Positions 6,868 to 8,126 of a DNA stretch of 8,126 bases are shown here, piece by piece; the first letter of the stretch is position 1, and each line of letters begins with the position of its first letter. A program made the translations under genes and the position numbers. This stretch comes from Chloroflexota bacterium (GTDB lineage: Bacteria > Chloroflexota > Dehalococcoidia > Lucifugimonadales > VGZR01): NCBI GenBank assembly GCA_027625225.1, contig JAQBWG010000074.1:1-8126 (forward strand), written 5' to 3'. Below the pieces are notes generated by a model, which was not told where the DNA came from, made no database searches, and was given only the letters and a program-made list of their open reading frames with translations.

Positions 6868-7146
6868 CCATCTGAGCAATCCCGTCTCCATACTTCATTG
6901 CGTTCTAGCATGACATACACCTAAGAGTCTGCACGATGCCGTCTGGTCTGGCATGCCAGCCGTGCGAGATGACCGATATACGGTGTCTTTCCTTCTGTAT
7001 GGCGCGACAGGTTCGCGGACTACGCAGCCGCACGTCTGGCGGTGCGACGCGGCATGACAGGCCACTGAGAGGTTCTCCGCACCCCTCCAGAAAGACTTTC
7101 CGGCCAGGAACCGGATTTGTGGCGGCGTTGTACACTACGGGTCAGC
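6868..7146. other. Hairpin-rich intergenic spacer
   Basis: This 279-bp stretch holds no gene I can support. It contains a bulged stem: GCACGATGCC (6931-6940) pairs with GGCAT (6950-6954) and CGTGC (6961-6965). It overlaps the perfect palindrome CTGGCATGCCAG (6948-6959). There is a second stem CGCAC/GTGCG (7029-7033 with 7042-7046), and the second direct-repeat copy at 7070-7107. No T-run terminator is visible after the lipoprotein stop. A 72-codon open frame (6936-7154) runs through but lacks a ribosome site and has no protein-like features. It could be a structured RNA leader, a dispersed repeat cluster or a decayed insertion. Confidence 0.5.
7070..7107 (+). repeat. 38-bp direct repeat, copy 2 (upstream of MscS gene)
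   Basis: This is the partner of 5853-5890, offset by 1,217 bp, with a perfect 27-bp core at 7081-7107 and three substitutions in the first 11 positions. The near-palindrome is at 7087-7103. It ends 39 bp before the MscS ATG. In this copy GGTTC (7071-7075) can pair with GAACC (7108-7112) downstream, whereas in copy 1 the same arm pairs upstream. Confidence 0.85.
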
Positions 7147-8028
7147 ATGATTGATTGGATAGAAAGCACGTTAGGTTTGCGCGGGGCGGTGCCGTGGCAG
7201 ATTTTGGCTACGGTCATCGTGGTGGTGGCGGTGGGGCTGGCCCGCTTCGTGTTCCTGCGCACGGCGCTGAGGAACAGGCATGACGACCCGGGGACGGAGT
7301 TCCGGTGGCGGAAGTCGTCCACGTACATAGCGGCGGCGGTGATGCTGGTGCTGGTGGCCATCATCTGGTCGCGCGGGGTGCTGGGCATCGTGACGTCCAT
7401 CGGCATCGTAACGGCGGGACTGGCCATCGCGCTGCAGGACCCCATCGTGAACATGGCGGGCTGGCTGTTCATCATGTGGCGGCGTCCGTTCAAGATAGGC
7501 GACCGCGTCCAGATAGGCGAGCACACGGGCGACGTCATTGACATGCGGGTGTTCCAGTTCACGCTGCTGGAGATTGGGAACTGGGTGCACGCGGACCAGA
7601 CGACGGGGCGGATACTGCACGTGCCGAACGGGAAGGTGTTCACCAGCGTTCAGGCGAACTACGACCAGGAGTTTCCGTACATCTGGCACGAGATTCCGGT
7701 GCTCATCACGTTCGAGAGCGATTGGCAGCTTGCGAAGTCCGTGTTGCAGGAGGTGGTGGACACTGAAAGTCCCATCGCGAGCAGCGACGCGGAGGCGCGG
7801 TTCAAGCGGGCGGCGAAACGGTTCTATCTGCAGAACACGAATCTAAAATCGGTGGTGTACACGAGCGTGGAGGACAGCGGGGTGCTGCTGACGATGCGGT
7901 ATCTGTGCGAGCCGCGCAAGCGGCGGGCGACGATAGAGCGCATCTGGGAGCGGGTGCTGACGGAGTTCGGCCAAGCCGACAACATCGAGCTTGCGTACCC
8001 GACGCTGCGGTACTTCACCCAGAAATAA
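7147..8028 (+). CDS. MscS-family small-conductance mechanosensitive ion channel
   Basis: A 293-residue inner-membrane channel of the MscS family, which releases solutes when membrane tension rises on hypo-osmotic shock. It has three predicted helices: TM1 about 16-37, TM2 about 59-75, and the pore-lining TM3 about 78-110 with its Gly/Ala pattern GIVTAGLAIALQDPIVN (86-102). Then come RRPFKIGDRVQIG (112-124), the beta-domain strand region, and VPNG (159-162), the family's IPNG-like turn, followed by the alpha/beta C-terminal domain to 293. Length and layout match the minimal E. coli MscS type. The ATG at 7147 is preferred to an in-frame TTG at 7117, which would add a charged, Arg-rich decapeptide. 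The Shine-Dalgarno is weak. TACACT at 7131-7136 could be a -10 but has no -35 partner. Codons are strongly G-ended like the GH113-like gene. The 3' end overlaps a possible convergent reading frame. Confidence 0.93.
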   Translation: MIDWIESTLGLRGAVPWQILATVIVVVAVGLARFVFLRTALRNRHDDPGTEFRWRKSSTYIAAAVMLVLVAIIWSRGVLGIVTSIGIVTAGLAIALQDPIVNMAGWLFIMWRRPFKIGDRVQIGEHTGDVIDMRVFQFTLLEIGNWVHADQTTGRILHVPNGKVFTSVQANYDQEFPYIWHEIPVLITFESDWQLAKSVLQEVVDTESPIASSDAEARFKRAAKRFYLQNTNLKSVVYTSVEDSGVLLTMRYLCEPRKRRATIERIWERVLTEFGQADNIELAYPTLRYFTQK

Positions 8029-8126
8029 GGGCGGGCGACCGGGTTAGTGCGAGGGCGAGCGCTATCGCGGCGACGAGGGCAAGAAGGGCTGCGGGGACTA
8101 TGAGCAGGGGCACGCCGATGCCTGAG
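8015..8126 (-). CDS. C-terminal fragment of a possible membrane protein (cut by window edge)
   Basis: The minus strand is open from the right edge to a TGA at 8017-8015. The last 37 codons encode a long hydrophobic run (ending with ALALALTRSP), which looks like a final transmembrane helix followed by a short tail with Arg and a stop. It would converge on, and overlap by 14 bp, the end of the MscS gene. The plus strand here shows no protein-like frame. The family cannot be named from so short a piece, and the stretch could be non-coding GC-rich DNA. Confidence 0.45.
   Translation of the reverse strand, partial: SGIGVPLLIVPAALLALVAAIALALALTRSPALISG

Noticed and set aside
5864..7107. An insertion sequence or composite transposon bounded by the repeats
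   Set aside because: The repeats are direct, no transposase is encoded between them, and the interior is an ordinary lipoprotein gene plus a spacer. Only a general insertion hypothesis is kept.
7117..7146. Upstream TTG start for the MscS gene
   Set aside because: Adds an Arg-rich decapeptide, has no ribosome site, and begins only nine bases after the repeat copy.
6936..7154. A 72-codon frame in the spacer before the MscS gene
   Set aside because: No Shine-Dalgarno, Arg/Ser/Gly-rich, crosses the hairpins and the direct repeat, and overlaps the channel start. More likely structured DNA than a gene.

Overview
The window is a GC-rich bacterial chromosome segment. It carries six complete protein genes, one pyruvate kinase gene cut by the left edge, and the apparent C-terminus of a membrane protein gene cut by the right edge. 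I see no tRNA, rRNA, CRISPR array, transposase, integrase or phage gene. The gene styles suggest a Chloroflexota bacterium, perhaps of the Dehalococcoidia/SAR202 type: Thr/Pro/Ala-rich linkers after lipoprotein cysteines, a NIPSNAP protein, a four-cysteine MetRS with a KFTKS loop, and a probable GH113-like lipoprotein. This assignment is inference; nothing here fixes the taxon.

Left part (1-3978) is housekeeping. The pyruvate kinase 3' end (1-870, +) is followed by a small NIPSNAP-domain gene (942-1259, +). That gene converges, with only 3 bp between stops, on a minus-strand pair: metG (2260-3978), then a long-chain polyprenyl diphosphate synthase (1263-2273). The pair overlaps by 14 bp, and the second gene starts at a TTG with a strong Shine-Dalgarno, so it looks translationally coupled.

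Right part (3979-8126) is accessory and surface-related. From a 130-bp divergent intergenic region a large lipoprotein gene (4109-5809, +) reads away from metG. Its product has a CBM20-like N-terminal domain and a GH113-like TIM barrel that seems to lack the usual catalytic glutamates. A long hairpin follows. Next comes a second, unrecognised lipoprotein (5926-6867, +), whose mature part is two diverged copies of a roughly 95-residue unit, each bracketed by cysteines. Then come a 279-bp hairpin-rich spacer and a three-helix MscS-type mechanosensitive channel (7147-8028, +). A hydrophobic minus-strand reading frame enters from the right edge.

The most interesting unexplained structure is a 38-bp direct repeat (35/38 identical, with a 27-bp perfect core holding a 17-bp near-palindrome) at 5853-5890 and 7070-7107. 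One copy lies upstream of the second lipoprotein and the other upstream of the channel. The two copies bracket a segment whose codon use (mixed, more A/T) differs from the strongly G-ended codons of the genes on either side. It may be a shared operator, a dispersed intergenic repeat, or the footprint of an insertion. I do not see a recognisable defence or other multi-gene system, and I do not claim one.
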